This document shows, one piece after another, positions 7,687 to 15,939 of a stretch of DNA of 64,000 nucleotides. Origin of the DNA: Clostridium tunisiense TJ (GTDB lineage Bacteria; Bacillota; Clostridia; Clostridiales; Clostridiaceae); the NCBI RefSeq assembly GCF_000300195.1, contig NZ_AMQH01000011.1, positions 62,001-126,000 on the forward strand, in the 5' to 3' direction. The position numbers and the translations under genes were made by a program. Each line of letters begins with the position of its first letter. Position 1 is the stretch's first letter. Under the pieces are notes generated by a model. It saw only the letters and a list, made by a program, of their open reading frames with translations, did no database searches and was not told the origin of the DNA.

Positions 7687-8151
7687 CTATTTTTCAACTT
7701 GTTCTAAAATTATTCTCCTTTTATAAAAGCCATGTCTTTCATAAAACTCCAATACATTCTCATTTCCTTCTGCTACACCAATTATTTTTGTTTTAACCTT
7801 ATTATCATCTAACCATTGTAATGCCCTAGTCATTAGCTTATCCCCTATACCATATTTACGATATACCTTATCTACAAACAAGGAATCAATTTCTCCAGTT
7901 AAATCTACATTAATTGTGCTAATACAGTATCCAATAAATTCATTCTTATCCTTATATTTAATTAAATCAATTTTAACTTGCATATTTTCATCATTTATAA
8001 ACTTACTTTTTCTAACTTCAAAATTTAAGCTGCTAAACTTATGTGAAAAATGTTTTGAATTTTCTCCATGATGTCTATTTAAATTTTCCCATAAGGGCTT
8101 TACAAAATCTAATAGTTCCCTGCTCCCAGTTATAAATTCTAAGTTTTCCAT
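7687..8151 (-). CDS. GNAT family N-acetyltransferase
   Basis: 154 residues. GEIDSLFVDKVYRKYGIGDKLMTRALQWL carries the RKYGIG acetyl-CoA loop near residue 98, and NVLEFYERHGF is the conserved C-terminal strand. AGGGGGATTAGTC precedes the ATG, which is 11 bases after the stop of the ANT(6) gene. The two are therefore almost certainly one operon, which makes a role in aminoglycoside or similar drug acetylation plausible but unproven. Confidence 0.85.
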   Translation of the reverse strand: MENLEFITGSRELLDFVKPLWENLNRHHGENSKHFSHKFSSLNFEVRKSKFINDENMQVKIDLIKYKDKNEFIGYCISTINVDLTGEIDSLFVDKVYRKYGIGDKLMTRALQWLDDNKVKTKIIGVAEGNENVLEFYERHGFYKRRIILEQVEK

Positions 8152-8162
8152 GACTAATCCCC

Positions 8163-9029
8163 CTAAACAAAGCAGTTGCTTTTTACTTTTAATAAGTACT
8201 CTATCATATTTTCATCTTCAACTTTATTGTATTTGTATCCAAGATCTTCCCCCACATCTAACGCAATAATTCTAAATAGTTCACAACCATTAAATATTGC
8301 AGCCCAAAAGTTTTCATAATTGCTATCCGTATATGTTTTTGAATACATTTCATAAAGTTCTTTAGTAAGATACTTTTTATAATACTTACCCTGCTTTCCT
8401 GGTGACACAGAAAAGTTTGTGTTTGTTCCAATGTGCCAATCTAACATTTTTTCAATCATATTTCTTACGATTACATTATACATCCACATAGCATACGGCA
8501 GCTCATCTCTTGCAATTCCTTTTGCTACATTATTTAAACACCACCAAAATTCATTACAACTACAAATATATTGTAGCTCTGTAGGTTTTTTCACCCAGTA
8601 ATCTTCATCCGTTGGCGCCTGTGTTTTAGGTAAACAATTATCCTTATCTAAAAGTGGCAAAGTAAGTTTATCCTCTAAATAGTCCTCTAACATTTCTTCT
8701 TTAGTTTTTATTCCTAAGTCAATTCTATTTTCATCTTTGAATAGCATTAACCAGGTGTATGACTGATGAAATTTATGTTTTCTTCCATAAGCTACATCAA
8801 ATAAATCTGGTTCCTGCATTACAGCTATATCTCCAAACACAGAAATCCAATTCTTATCTTCTAAAAAGGACTTAGTTTCCGTTACCACATAGACAATATC
8901 GTAATCCTGATAAATATCCTTTTCTACTTTAGGGTTTGTCCTAGACCCTCCCATGTAAACTGCTCTAATACGTTCATCTTCTCTAGCCACCTTTAGTATT
9001 AAATCCATGATTTCCTTTTCACTTCTCAA
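8163..9029 (-). CDS. aadE: aminoglycoside 6-adenylyltransferase, ANT(6) family
   Basis: 288 residues, the usual ANT(6) length. The N-terminus RSEKEIMDLILKVAREDERIRAVYMGGSRTNPK and the catalytic IYQDYDIVYVV (D-x-D) match the family that adenylylates streptomycin. DIAVMQEPDLFD and FKDENRIDLGI, which holds the third acidic residue, are also present. A TTG start is preferred because it aligns with the family N-terminus MRTEKE and follows GGGGTGAGG; a GTG nine bases earlier is the alternative. It is co-transcribed with the GNAT at 7687. Whether it gives resistance cannot be told from sequence. Confidence 0.88.
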   Translation of the reverse strand: MRSEKEIMDLILKVAREDERIRAVYMGGSRTNPKVEKDIYQDYDIVYVVTETKSFLEDKNWISVFGDIAVMQEPDLFDVAYGRKHKFHQSYTWLMLFKDENRIDLGIKTKEEMLEDYLEDKLTLPLLDKDNCLPKTQAPTDEDYWVKKPTELQYICSCNEFWWCLNNVAKGIARDELPYAMWMYNVIVRNMIEKMLDWHIGTNTNFSVSPGKQGKYYKKYLTKELYEMYSKTYTDSNYENFWAAIFNGCELFRIIALDVGEDLGYKYNKVEDENMIEYLLKVKSNCFV

Positions 9030-9190
9030 AATCCTCACCCCATTAGCTTTATTCCTTTGAGCCTTAATTTACTATCTACTTCCTGAATAGCTCCTCTCAT
9101 CCAATCATCATTTTTTATAGCCATTATCAATACAAAAATACATATTCTTATAAATACTTCTTGATATAAATATTTATTCATGTATTGTTG

Positions 9191-9220
9191 TATTCTTATC
9201 TTTATAAGAAGATAAGAATA
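9191..9220 (-). terminator. perfect hairpin downstream of the second dnaN
   Basis: Twelve-base perfect arms TATTCTTATCTT / AAGATAAGAATA with a 6-base loop, 40 bases after the stop of the clamp gene. It is AT-rich and lacks a clear T-tract, so it may be a weak terminator, an RNA-stabilising hairpin or an operator for the aadE operon downstream. Confidence 0.4.
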
Positions 9221-9259
9221 TATAGTATTCATCCGGGTTTCAGATGCATTAATCAAAAA

Positions 9260-10354
9260 CTACATTCTCACTGGTGATATTAAATATGTAGAGTTCTCAT
9301 TATTTCTTTCAGTAATTACAAAAACAGATAGGCTAGATGTAAACTTAAGCATAACTTCCTCATCTTCTATAGCATTTAATGCATCTAATATATATTTTGA
9401 ATTTGCTTTTACCTGTAAAGGTAGCCCCTGCAATAATACATCTATCTCTCCTTTTATATCTCCTATTTGTGAACTGGACGTAATATACATCTTGTCCTCC
9501 TTCATATCTAATATAACTGAACTAAAGCTCCCCTCTCTCCCAATTATTGATGCCCTTTCTAAGTTGTCAATTAAGATTTGTTTATTCATCGCAACTTTTA
9601 AAGTATATTCATTTGGTATAAAAGTTTCATATTTCCCAAACTCTCCATCTAATAGTGTGGATATTACTCTTGTTTTACCAATATTAAATAATATTTGATT
9701 TGAAGTAAATGTAATTTTAACCTCAGTATCTTGAACTTCACTAATTTTAGCTACTTCGTTTAGTGTGCGTCCAGGTATTACAACACTAATAATTCCTTTA
9801 TTTTCATTTAGGTAATGACATATAGCCGCTCTTATACCATCTAATGCCACCATATTAAGTTCATTATCTTTTAAATCGAAAAGAACTCCTGAATATATAG
9901 GTCTTAGTCCGCTTTGATCTGTTGCGAAGGTAGTTCCCTTAATCATCCTTTTTATAGCCTTCTGTGGTATAGATACTTTAATGTCTTCTTTAATTTCAGG
10001 CATCTTCGGAAAACTGTCTTCATCTTGATAAACTAAATTTATTATATTTTTATCACAAATAATTTTAATATTTCTATCACTGACAGTACTTATTTCTATT
10101 GGTGCATCAGGTAACTTTCTTACTATATCTCCTAACAATCTAGACTCTACTACAATGCTGCCTTCCTCATAAACCTCTGCTTTAACTTCAGTTTCTAGAT
10201 ATAAATTCTTATCTCCTCCTGCAATCAACAGATAATCCTTTTTTGCTTTTATTAAAATTCCTTGCAGTGTTGTAAATCCACTTTTTAAATAAATAACTCT
10301 CTGAGCTTCTTGTATCCCCTTAAAAAACTCATCTTTATTAATAGTAAATTTCAT
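9260..10354 (-). CDS. dnaN: DNA polymerase III beta subunit (sliding clamp), paralogue
   Basis: 364 residues, normal clamp length, with three clamp domains. Family signatures include ESRLLGDIVRKLP, FATDQSGLRPIYSGVLF, VALDGIRAA, VVIPGRTLNEVAKI, and the C-terminal YLISPVRM that ends beta clamps. The usual partners dnaA, recF and gyrB are absent: neighbours are aadE and a NUDIX gene, so this is most likely a second, dispensable clamp. The start was set at the ATG 15 bases inside the longest frame because the earlier ATG has no RBS. The conserved 33-bp promoter element lies about 90 bases upstream. Confidence 0.9.
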   Translation of the reverse strand: MKFTINKDEFFKGIQEAQRVIYLKSGFTTLQGILIKAKKDYLLIAGGDKNLYLETEVKAEVYEEGSIVVESRLLGDIVRKLPDAPIEISTVSDRNIKIICDKNIINLVYQDEDSFPKMPEIKEDIKVSIPQKAIKRMIKGTTFATDQSGLRPIYSGVLFDLKDNELNMVALDGIRAAICHYLNENKGIISVVIPGRTLNEVAKISEVQDTEVKITFTSNQILFNIGKTRVISTLLDGEFGKYETFIPNEYTLKVAMNKQILIDNLERASIIGREGSFSSVILDMKEDKMYITSSSQIGDIKGEIDVLLQGLPLQVKANSKYILDALNAIEDEEVMLKFTSSLSVFVITERNNENSTYLISPVRM

Positions 10355-10445
10355 TCCTTTAACCCCCATAATTAATTATGTATAAATCTATCATCTGCTT
10401 TTCAACTAGTATTGTTTTCGCAATATTTTTATAACTCGTCTTTTC

Positions 10446-10478
10446 ATTTTACCATATGTTTACTGTGAAAATATACCT
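10446..10478 (-). promoter_or_regulatory. shared 33-bp promoter element, copy A
   Basis: On the minus strand this holds an extended -10 (TATGGTAAAAT) preceded by GGTATATTTTCACAGT. It is identical to copy B (14014-14046) at 28 of 33 positions and to copy C (21321-21353) at 27 of 33 by hand count. It lies 92 bases upstream of the second dnaN. Similarity with copy B continues to AGCCTAA near 10511. Confidence 0.65.
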
Positions 10479-10548
10479 TTAATCCTCTTCCTGAATAAAA
10501 TATAAGACAAAGCCTAACCCAAAAATTATATTAAAATAAGCCATTCCA

Positions 10549-10584
10549 AAGTAAAAGGATATGCTTTTGCACATCCTTTTACTT
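10549..10584 (-). terminator. hairpin downstream of the NUDIX gene
   Basis: Perfect 12-base arms AAGTAAAAGGAT / ATCCTTTTACTT with a 12-base loop, about 90 bases after the NUDIX stop codon. Between the stop and the hairpin an in-frame stretch reads KFNFVEAFKRNFNLFPSENY, which may be part of a decayed neighbour. Confidence 0.6.
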
Positions 10585-10670
10585 TCGCTATTTACAAAGC
10601 ACATCAATTAGTAATTCTCTGAAGGAAACAAATTAAAATTCCTTTTGAAAGCCTCTACAAAGTTAAACTT

Positions 10671-11171
10671 CTAATTTAATTTTTCTCTTAGATATTTTTT
10701 TAAAGCATTGATATGCATTGGATAAAAGGAATCTTCATTTTCTTCTATGATAGTTTTAAGCTCTTCAAGTGAAATCCACCTTAGATTTATTGATTCATCA
10801 GAGTTCTCTAGTAATTCTCCTGTGGCTTTACATATAAAAGTCTGGAGCATTATAGAGTAGGCACCACTTAAATTTTGTGAAGAATAAAATGGATTAAAAC
10901 TCATTACTTTATATCCATTACATTGAGTAACAATAGCCTCTTCTTCTCCCTGTATCTCTGTTAATTTTAATCCAGTTTCTTCCCATACTTCTCTACGTAA
11001 ACTATCAAAAATATTCTCGTATTCTCTTATTTTTCCTGCTGGAATTTCAATTAATCCATTATCTTCAGAGTGCTCTTCCTTACACCTTTCTTGAATTAAA
11101 ACATACAAAACTCCATTAATTTCTTTCTCAATAATTGCTCCTACAGCTGGTTTTGCAAAAACCTCCATCAT
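10671..11171 (-). CDS. NUDIX hydrolase (ADP-ribose pyrophosphatase-like)
   Basis: 166 residues. A complete NUDIX box lies near residues 55-80: AGKIREYE followed by RREVWEETGL. The GLIEIPAGKI lead-in, with Ala-Gly in place of Gly-Gly, is typical of ADP-sugar pyrophosphatases. The start was placed at the ATG behind AGGGAGGGAAT, since 45 upstream bases in frame carry no RBS. Substrate inferred only to the level of nucleoside diphosphate-X. It has its own terminator. Confidence 0.85.
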   Translation of the reverse strand: MMEVFAKPAVGAIIEKEINGVLYVLIQERCKEEHSEDNGLIEIPAGKIREYENIFDSLRREVWEETGLKLTEIQGEEEAIVTQCNGYKVMSFNPFYSSQNLSGAYSIMLQTFICKATGELLENSDESINLRWISLEELKTIIEENEDSFYPMHINALKKYLREKLN

Positions 11172-11269
11172 ATTCCCTCCCTTAAAATATAGTTCTTTAA
11201 AATTTTCATAGTCCATTCTTATACTCTATGTTTATTAGTGAATTCTACAACTTTTTTAATATTTAATCT

Positions 11270-11411
11270 TCAGTTTAAAAGTGCACCTAACAACAGTGCC
11301 TTATTGCCCTGGAAAACTTCAGGGTTTACTCCAAATATCTACTTGCTTAGACTATTAATTACCACAACTTCAGCTTTTAATATAAGAAATTTAGCAATTC
11401 TAATTTCTAGA
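11270..11411 (-). pseudogene. unrecognised coding remnant with an in-frame stop
   Basis: Reading the minus strand in one frame gives YLEIRIAKFLILKAEVVV, then INSLSK, a TAG, then IFGVNPEVFQGNKALLLG and ALLN followed by TGA. The composition is protein-like (hydrophobic strands, GVNPEVF, a GNKALLLGALL helix) across the stop codon, which suggests a decayed C-terminus. I do not recognise the family. It lies directly downstream of the frameshifted NUDIX gene. Confidence 0.4.
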
Positions 11412-11900
11412 TACTATTCTTATAAGCTAATAAATCCTGCAATAATTTTTCAGTAAGCTCTCCTCTTAAATCTTCTATTCTCGGTAGATTTTCTTTCGAA
11501 AAAAATAACATTTCATCAGTTTCTGAATTCTCAATAAACTCCCCACTTCCTAATTGGGCTGTAAATACTATCCAAACAAGCCTAAATCATCTCGTGTATA
11601 AACCTTAAATAGATTTAAGTTATCTATTGCATACCCTGTTTCCTCAAAAAACTCTCGCTTTGCTGCATCTTCTAGGGTTTCACCTAAATCCCGATACCCT
11701 CCAGGAAAAGTTACCTTTCCCTTTTCATTGCCCTTTAATCTAACCATTACAAATTCTTTTTTACTATTATAACAAGCCACAACTACAGCAACATTTACCC
11801 AATTGTCCCAATCAGTAAAGCCACAATTACATTTCTTTATAACTTGTTTATCTTCTAAATGTTCCTTTAATAGAGCTCCACAATCTGGACAAAACTTCAT
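11407..11900 (-). pseudogene. NUDIX hydrolase with N-terminal zinc ribbon, frameshifted
   Basis: The first 110 codons encode a Cys-rich ribbon (CPDCG...KCNCG) and a perfect NUDIX box (GGYRDLGETLE, REFFEETGY), then stop after TRDDLGLFG. In the next frame the family continues without a break: LVWIVFTAQLGSGEF then IENSETDEMLFFSKENLPR and a normal end at TAG. A single missing base near 11575-11580 explains the break. The catalytic half is intact, so a truncated product might retain partial activity, but the last beta strands are lost. GGAGGATAAAAA precedes the ATG. Confidence 0.8.
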
Positions 11901-11982
11901 TTTTTATCCTCCAATTTTCTATACTCTTTATACGGTTGCCTACCTTAACCTAATATACAAGCTTTTTCTGTTTCTACAAAGT

Positions 11983-12762
11983 TTACTCACCAGCAATTTT
12001 CATTGCATCTTCGATATCAATTGCACCTATCTCTACCCATGCGGTTTTGTATCCACAACTGATTGCATTATTTTTTGATGCTATATTTGACCAAGCTGTA
12101 CAGTAATAGGGTACTTTTCCTCTCCTAATGACTTCATCTGTTAAAATCTTAGTAAGTGTTTTAGCAACTCCCTGTTTTCTAAACTCTGGCAATACATCAA
12201 TACCCACTTGCCACATGTTTTCGCAGTCATTGCTTGCTGCTGCTACCCCTGCTATTCTTCCATCAATATATCCAACCACAGCTAACACATCTTTTTTATC
12301 ACCGTCACTATTATAAGTCAAAGCCATATGAAACCTTTCATCTTCATACAAAGAAGGTATTTCATCCTCAGACAGCATCTTTACTTCTATATCTTTATTA
12401 ACTAAAATCTGTTTTTCAACATCTGGAAGAAAACACTCAGCTATAAAACATACCATTTTGCTGTACTTTTCAAGTTCTCTATTTAAAAGAATTAATTCAG
12501 GAGTATCAAAAGCTCTAAATCCTGGATATTTATTTAGAAACTTTTCCATAAAATCCTTTATACTCTCATCTACTGTTGCAACTACCCCTTCACCATAGTA
12601 TGCAAGTCCACAAAATAACCTCTTTTTATAACACTTTTTACTTCCCTTATTTAATTTAGATATTACAACCCTATCCTTATTGCTTAAAAAATAATCAACA
12701 GAACAATTAAAGTCTATAGCTGATTGTTCCATTGCAACTCTTCGTATACCTTCGTTATTCAT
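11983..12762 (-). CDS. GNAT family acetyltransferase with N-terminal extension
   Basis: 259 residues. The first 130 form a poorly conserved lobe (NCSVDYFLSNKDRVVISKLNKG). The C-terminal 125 form a GNAT: AGVAAASNDCENMWQVGIDVLPEFRKQGVAKTLTK, with RKQGVA as the acetyl-CoA loop, and IASKNNAISCGYK. Two-lobed GNATs of this size include GCN5-like proteins acting on small amines; the substrate is unknown. A GAGAG site is close to the ATG. It stands 83 bases upstream of the frameshifted NUDIX gene. Confidence 0.8.
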   Translation of the reverse strand: MNNEGIRRVAMEQSAIDFNCSVDYFLSNKDRVVISKLNKGSKKCYKKRLFCGLAYYGEGVVATVDESIKDFMEKFLNKYPGFRAFDTPELILLNRELEKYSKMVCFIAECFLPDVEKQILVNKDIEVKMLSEDEIPSLYEDERFHMALTYNSDGDKKDVLAVVGYIDGRIAGVAAASNDCENMWQVGIDVLPEFRKQGVAKTLTKILTDEVIRRGKVPYYCTAWSNIASKNNAISCGYKTAWVEIGAIDIEDAMKIAGE

Positions 12763-12862
12763 CTCTCTTATACTTCCTTTATAAAATTTATAAATTAAAC
12801 CCCTTCAAACCCAAACTTTTTTTATGAGGATTATATGCTGTTTACTTTATATTTTTTTCTTC

Positions 12863-13918
12863 CTACACTTCTGGTATTAACAAGTCATTTCTGCCTATAT
12901 TACTTAGCGCCTTGTTGTAATAACTTAAAAATAGTGATGGATTTTTTAATATTTCATATAATTTTTCTTTTCCATAAGTATCATGAATTAATCCCCATAT
13001 TTCAGCCCCTACAAAATAACTTAAGCTTTGTCCAAGATCATCTGGCTCATTATCTTTAACTCTATTTGTTCTTGTGCCCATCCAATATTTTATGAACATT
13101 TGAACTAATTCTTCTTGAGTTTTAAATTTTCCACTTCTAATATCTTGAATATCTGATAAGAACTTTTCATATATTGCTTTGAATTCTTCCATGAAGTAGG
13201 CATAAGACTTTTCATCTACACCTATATTTGCTCTTTCATTATATATATTAGTTGTCAGTAATCCCTTGTAATTGTTACAATACTTAATTGCTAATCCTTC
13301 TCCTGAAAATAAGGAATAAAAGGTTTCATCTATAGTAAATGCTGATTCATCTAAATTAGAACTAAGTATTCTATACCCTACATGATGATATTCATGGGCA
13401 ATCGTGCTAAGTAAAATTTCTTCATTAAAATCTTTAAAGAACTCAATCACATCATAATGAGAATAATTATTATAAAACCATCCCAGTGACGGTCCTAATC
13501 CTATAGAAAAAATCAAATCTATTTCATTAAAATCAATATCTTCAGGTAAACCTTTTTTAGTTTTCTCAAGAGCAGCTCTTACCTTTTCAACAGAGATACT
13601 TTCTATCAGGGGCATTAATGCCTTATACTTATCAATATTTTTTAGTAAATACTGAAAGCTTGCCAATCTTTCTCTTAGTCGTATGTTATTAATATCTGTA
13701 TAGTTCAAACTATTTAAATTAGTAAAAAAATCTATAAATTCTTCTTTTGAGAATCCTCCTCTAGGTCCCCCCGAAGCGTTGTAACGTTCTAATTCAACTA
13801 AGTAATCCTCATGATTTAAAATACCCCTTAATTCTTCTTCAATATTCTCCCCAGCTATGTACTTTTCACAGATGTCTAACATTGGTCTTATTGTGCTTGT
13901 GTTAATTTTTATATTCAT
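12863..13918 (-). CDS. DUF5700 putative Zn-dependent protease
   Basis: 351 residues. The zinc-binding motif HEYHH (HExxH) is at about residues 197-201 in STIAHEYHHVGYR; downstream, FYSLFSGEGLA supplies a candidate third ligand Glu. The Gly-rich NASGGPRGGFS segment lies near residue 50. This matches DUF5700 (putative zincin). No signal peptide, so it should be cytosolic. GGGGAGGCAAAA precedes the ATG. The shared promoter element copy B lies 96 bases upstream. Confidence 0.78.
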   Translation of the reverse strand: MNIKINTSTIRPMLDICEKYIAGENIEEELRGILNHEDYLVELERYNASGGPRGGFSKEEFIDFFTNLNSLNYTDINNIRLRERLASFQYLLKNIDKYKALMPLIESISVEKVRAALEKTKKGLPEDIDFNEIDLIFSIGLGPSLGWFYNNYSHYDVIEFFKDFNEEILLSTIAHEYHHVGYRILSSNLDESAFTIDETFYSLFSGEGLAIKYCNNYKGLLTTNIYNERANIGVDEKSYAYFMEEFKAIYEKFLSDIQDIRSGKFKTQEELVQMFIKYWMGTRTNRVKDNEPDDLGQSLSYFVGAEIWGLIHDTYGKEKLYEILKNPSLFLSYYNKALSNIGRNDLLIPEV

Positions 13919-14013
13919 TTTTGCCTCCCCTAGGTATACCCTATTATAAAATATTAGTAATTGGTTTTAAGTATTTATGACTAGTTACAAAATATTTTTA
14001 CATTTCCCTCTCT

Positions 14014-14046
14014 ACTTTACCATATATTCACTGTAATAATATACCT
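14014..14046 (-). promoter_or_regulatory. shared 33-bp promoter element, copy B
   Basis: The minus strand carries the extended -10 TATGGTAAAGT after GGTATATTATTACAGTG. The arms TATATT and AATATA form a dyad centred on ATTACAGTG. It matches copies A and C at 28 of 33 positions each. It is 96 bases from the DUF5700 start codon. Confidence 0.65.
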
Positions 14047-14117
14047 ATAACTTTCTTACCCTAATAAACTTAGCGAAAGCCTAATTTCTATATTACAATA
14101 TGATAATGTTATATCTA

Positions 14118-14170
14118 TAAAAAAGGACGTGATTTTAACACATCATTTTATGATAATAAGATCACGCCCT
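14118..14170 (-). terminator. terminator with no matching upstream gene
   Basis: On the minus strand GGGCGTGAT...ATCACGTCC (one mismatch) is followed by TTTTTT, a classical intrinsic terminator. No minus-strand gene lies upstream of it: the next bases hold the plus-strand asnA promoter and T-box. It may end an antisense or small RNA, or be left from a deleted gene. Confidence 0.5.
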
Positions 14171-14253
14171 TCATCATCTTTTATTTCATAATTTGATTTT
14201 TAGAATAAATGAAGCTTTTGAAAATTAAACTTTCAAAATTTTATAAAAACATG

Positions 14254-14282
14254 TTGACTAGTTTCCTAGATAGAATTATAAT
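14254..14282 (+). promoter_or_regulatory. sigma-A promoter of the asnA T-box
   Basis: TTGACT and TATAAT with a 17-base spacer, about 20 bases before the first T-box stem. A near-consensus vegetative promoter, as expected for a leader regulated by premature termination. Confidence 0.85.
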
Positions 14283-14299
14283 GGTTAATAACTTAAAGC

Positions 14300-14570
14300 A
14301 AAAACTATGATGAGAAGAGTAATTACAAGAAGATTTTTAGAGAGTCGGGGATGGTGGAATCCTGACATGATGATTGTAATGAAGAACATCTCGGAGTTTC
14401 TAACCAAAATCCTTCTGGAGAGTAGGCTTAGACGGAGCCAAACCGTTATAGATTGGACAGTATCGAAGCATTATTCCGTACTGATTGAGAAGAGCATTTT
14501 GCTAATTTGGGTGGTACCGCGGAAGTTTAGTCTTTCGTCCCTTACAGGGATGAAAGGCTTTTTTATTTGC
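14300..14570 (+). ncRNA. T-box leader, asparagine-specific
   Basis: The T-box core GGGTGGTACCGCGG is at 14509-14522 and pairs with the tRNA acceptor end. Stem I begins with TGATGAGAAGAGTAA at about 14307, and the AGAGAGTCGGG/GATGGTG region follows. The specifier loop reads GAAG-AAC-ATC, with AAC (Asn) at 14385-14387, matching the asnA gene below. A terminator (TCTTTCGTCCCT/AGGGATGAAAGG plus T-run) lies at 14531-14565. Uncharged tRNA-Asn should stabilise the antiterminator and turn asnA on. Confidence 0.93.
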
Positions 14571-14652
14571 CTATTTTACTAAATTATTAAAATAATTTCA
14601 TCAGTACATCTATACTTCATACTACATTATTTAATTGAAAGGAAGGATTGTC

Positions 14653-15678
14653 ATGGAACAAACTTACAAAACATTATTAGCAGTACCCTCAGGCTATAAA
14701 ACTAAACTTAACATTAGAGAGACAGAGATAGCCATAAAGAAGTTGAAGGACTATTTTGAAACAAGACTTGCAAAGGAACTTAATCTTACTAGAGTATCTG
14801 CCCCACTTTTCGTTAGAAAGGATACTGGTATAAATGACAATCTTAATGGTGTGGAAAGACCTGTAGCATTTGATTCAAAGTTTATTAAAGACTATGACTT
14901 TGAAATAGTCCAGTCCTTAGCTAAATGGAAGAGAATAGCTCTAAAAAGATATGGATTTCAAACTGGTGAAGGCCTTTATACTGACATGAATGCTATAAGA
15001 AGGGATGAGGACCTGGATAATCTTCACTCAATGTATGTTGACCAGTGGGATTGGGAAAGAGTCATTGATAAGAATGAGAGAAACGAGGAAGTCTTAAAGA
15101 GTATAGTCCAAAGGATATACAGGGTTTTCAAGGATAGTGAAGAGTATATATGCAACTTTTACCCTCATATAGATAAAATACTTCCACAGGAGATTTATAT
15201 TATCACATCACAGGAACTTGAGGATAAATATCCAAGCTTTACGTCAAAGGAAAGAGAAAATGCTATTGCTAAGGAAAAGGGCTCAGTATTTATTATGAAA
15301 ATCGGCGGCACATTAAAATCAGGAGAGAAACATGATGGAAGATCCCCTGATTACGATGATTGGGAACTGAATGGAGATATAATCTTCTGGTACCCAATAC
15401 TTGATAAGGCTGTTGAGCTTTCTTCAATGGGTATAAGGGTTGATAAAGAAGCACTCATAAAACAACTTGAAATTGCGGGATGTGAAGATCGCAAGGAACT
15501 AGAGTATCATAAGCTACTGTTTCAAGGTAGCCTTCCATATACTGTAGGTGGAGGAATAGGCCAATCAAGAATATGTATGTTCTTTTTAAGAAAAGCACAT
15601 ATAGGTGAAGTTCAAGCTGCAATGTGGCCAGAGGATATGATCCTAGAGTGTGAAAAGTCAGATATATTACTTTTATAG
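14653..15678 (+). CDS. asnA: aspartate--ammonia ligase (asparagine synthetase A)
   Basis: 341 residues, normal AsnA length, making Asn from Asp, ammonia and ATP in the cytosol. The fold is class II aaRS-like. Visible family motifs are SAPLFVRKDTGINDNLNG (residues 48-65), PVAFD, EIVQSLAKWKR, GEGLYTDMNAIRRDE, HSMYVDQWDWE, and SLPYTVGGGIGQSR near the C-terminus. The start was moved 18 bases downstream to the ATG behind AAAGGAAGG. It is monocistronic, controlled by the Asn T-box, and closed by a hairpin at 15718. Confidence 0.97.
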   Translation: MEQTYKTLLAVPSGYKTKLNIRETEIAIKKLKDYFETRLAKELNLTRVSAPLFVRKDTGINDNLNGVERPVAFDSKFIKDYDFEIVQSLAKWKRIALKRYGFQTGEGLYTDMNAIRRDEDLDNLHSMYVDQWDWERVIDKNERNEEVLKSIVQRIYRVFKDSEEYICNFYPHIDKILPQEIYIITSQELEDKYPSFTSKERENAIAKEKGSVFIMKIGGTLKSGEKHDGRSPDYDDWELNGDIIFWYPILDKAVELSSMGIRVDKEALIKQLEIAGCEDRKELEYHKLLFQGSLPYTVGGGIGQSRICMFFLRKAHIGEVQAAMWPEDMILECEKSDILLL

Positions 15679-15717
15679 AAATTAACTTAATAAAAATCAA
15701 AAATATAATTACTAAAC

Positions 15718-15760
15718 ATTCCATTTTGCAATATATTTTTTTTATTGCAAAATGGAATAT
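15718..15760 (+). terminator. asnA terminator
   Basis: Perfect 16-base arms ATTCCATTTTGCAATA / TATTGCAAAATGGAAT with a T-rich loop, 40 bases after the asnA stop. Confidence 0.75.
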
Positions 15761-15939
15761 TTGGTTAATTAGAGCGTGCATTCAATATTCTTAGATAATT
15801 TGTAGTACTAATATGCATTATATTTAGCTCTATAGAACAAACATTATTATCAATGATGCTCTAAATTCTTTTTATCCATATTTTTAAATTCATAATCTAT
15901 ATCTTAAATCAGTAATATAATAATCATCACTACTAACCT

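Noticed and set aside
9035..9256. 73-codon minus-strand frame between dnaN and aadE, overlapping aadE by a few bases
   Set aside because: No RBS at any start, strongly AT-driven composition and a perfect hairpin inside it. Only the last 25 codons look protein-like. It could be a remnant but I cannot support a gene.
11238..11456. 72-codon plus-strand frame
   Set aside because: Antisense to the remnant of the frameshifted NUDIX region, which has better protein-like signal on the minus strand.
14307..14582. 91-codon plus-strand frame before asnA
   Set aside because: It lies entirely within the T-box leader; the RNA motifs explain the sequence.
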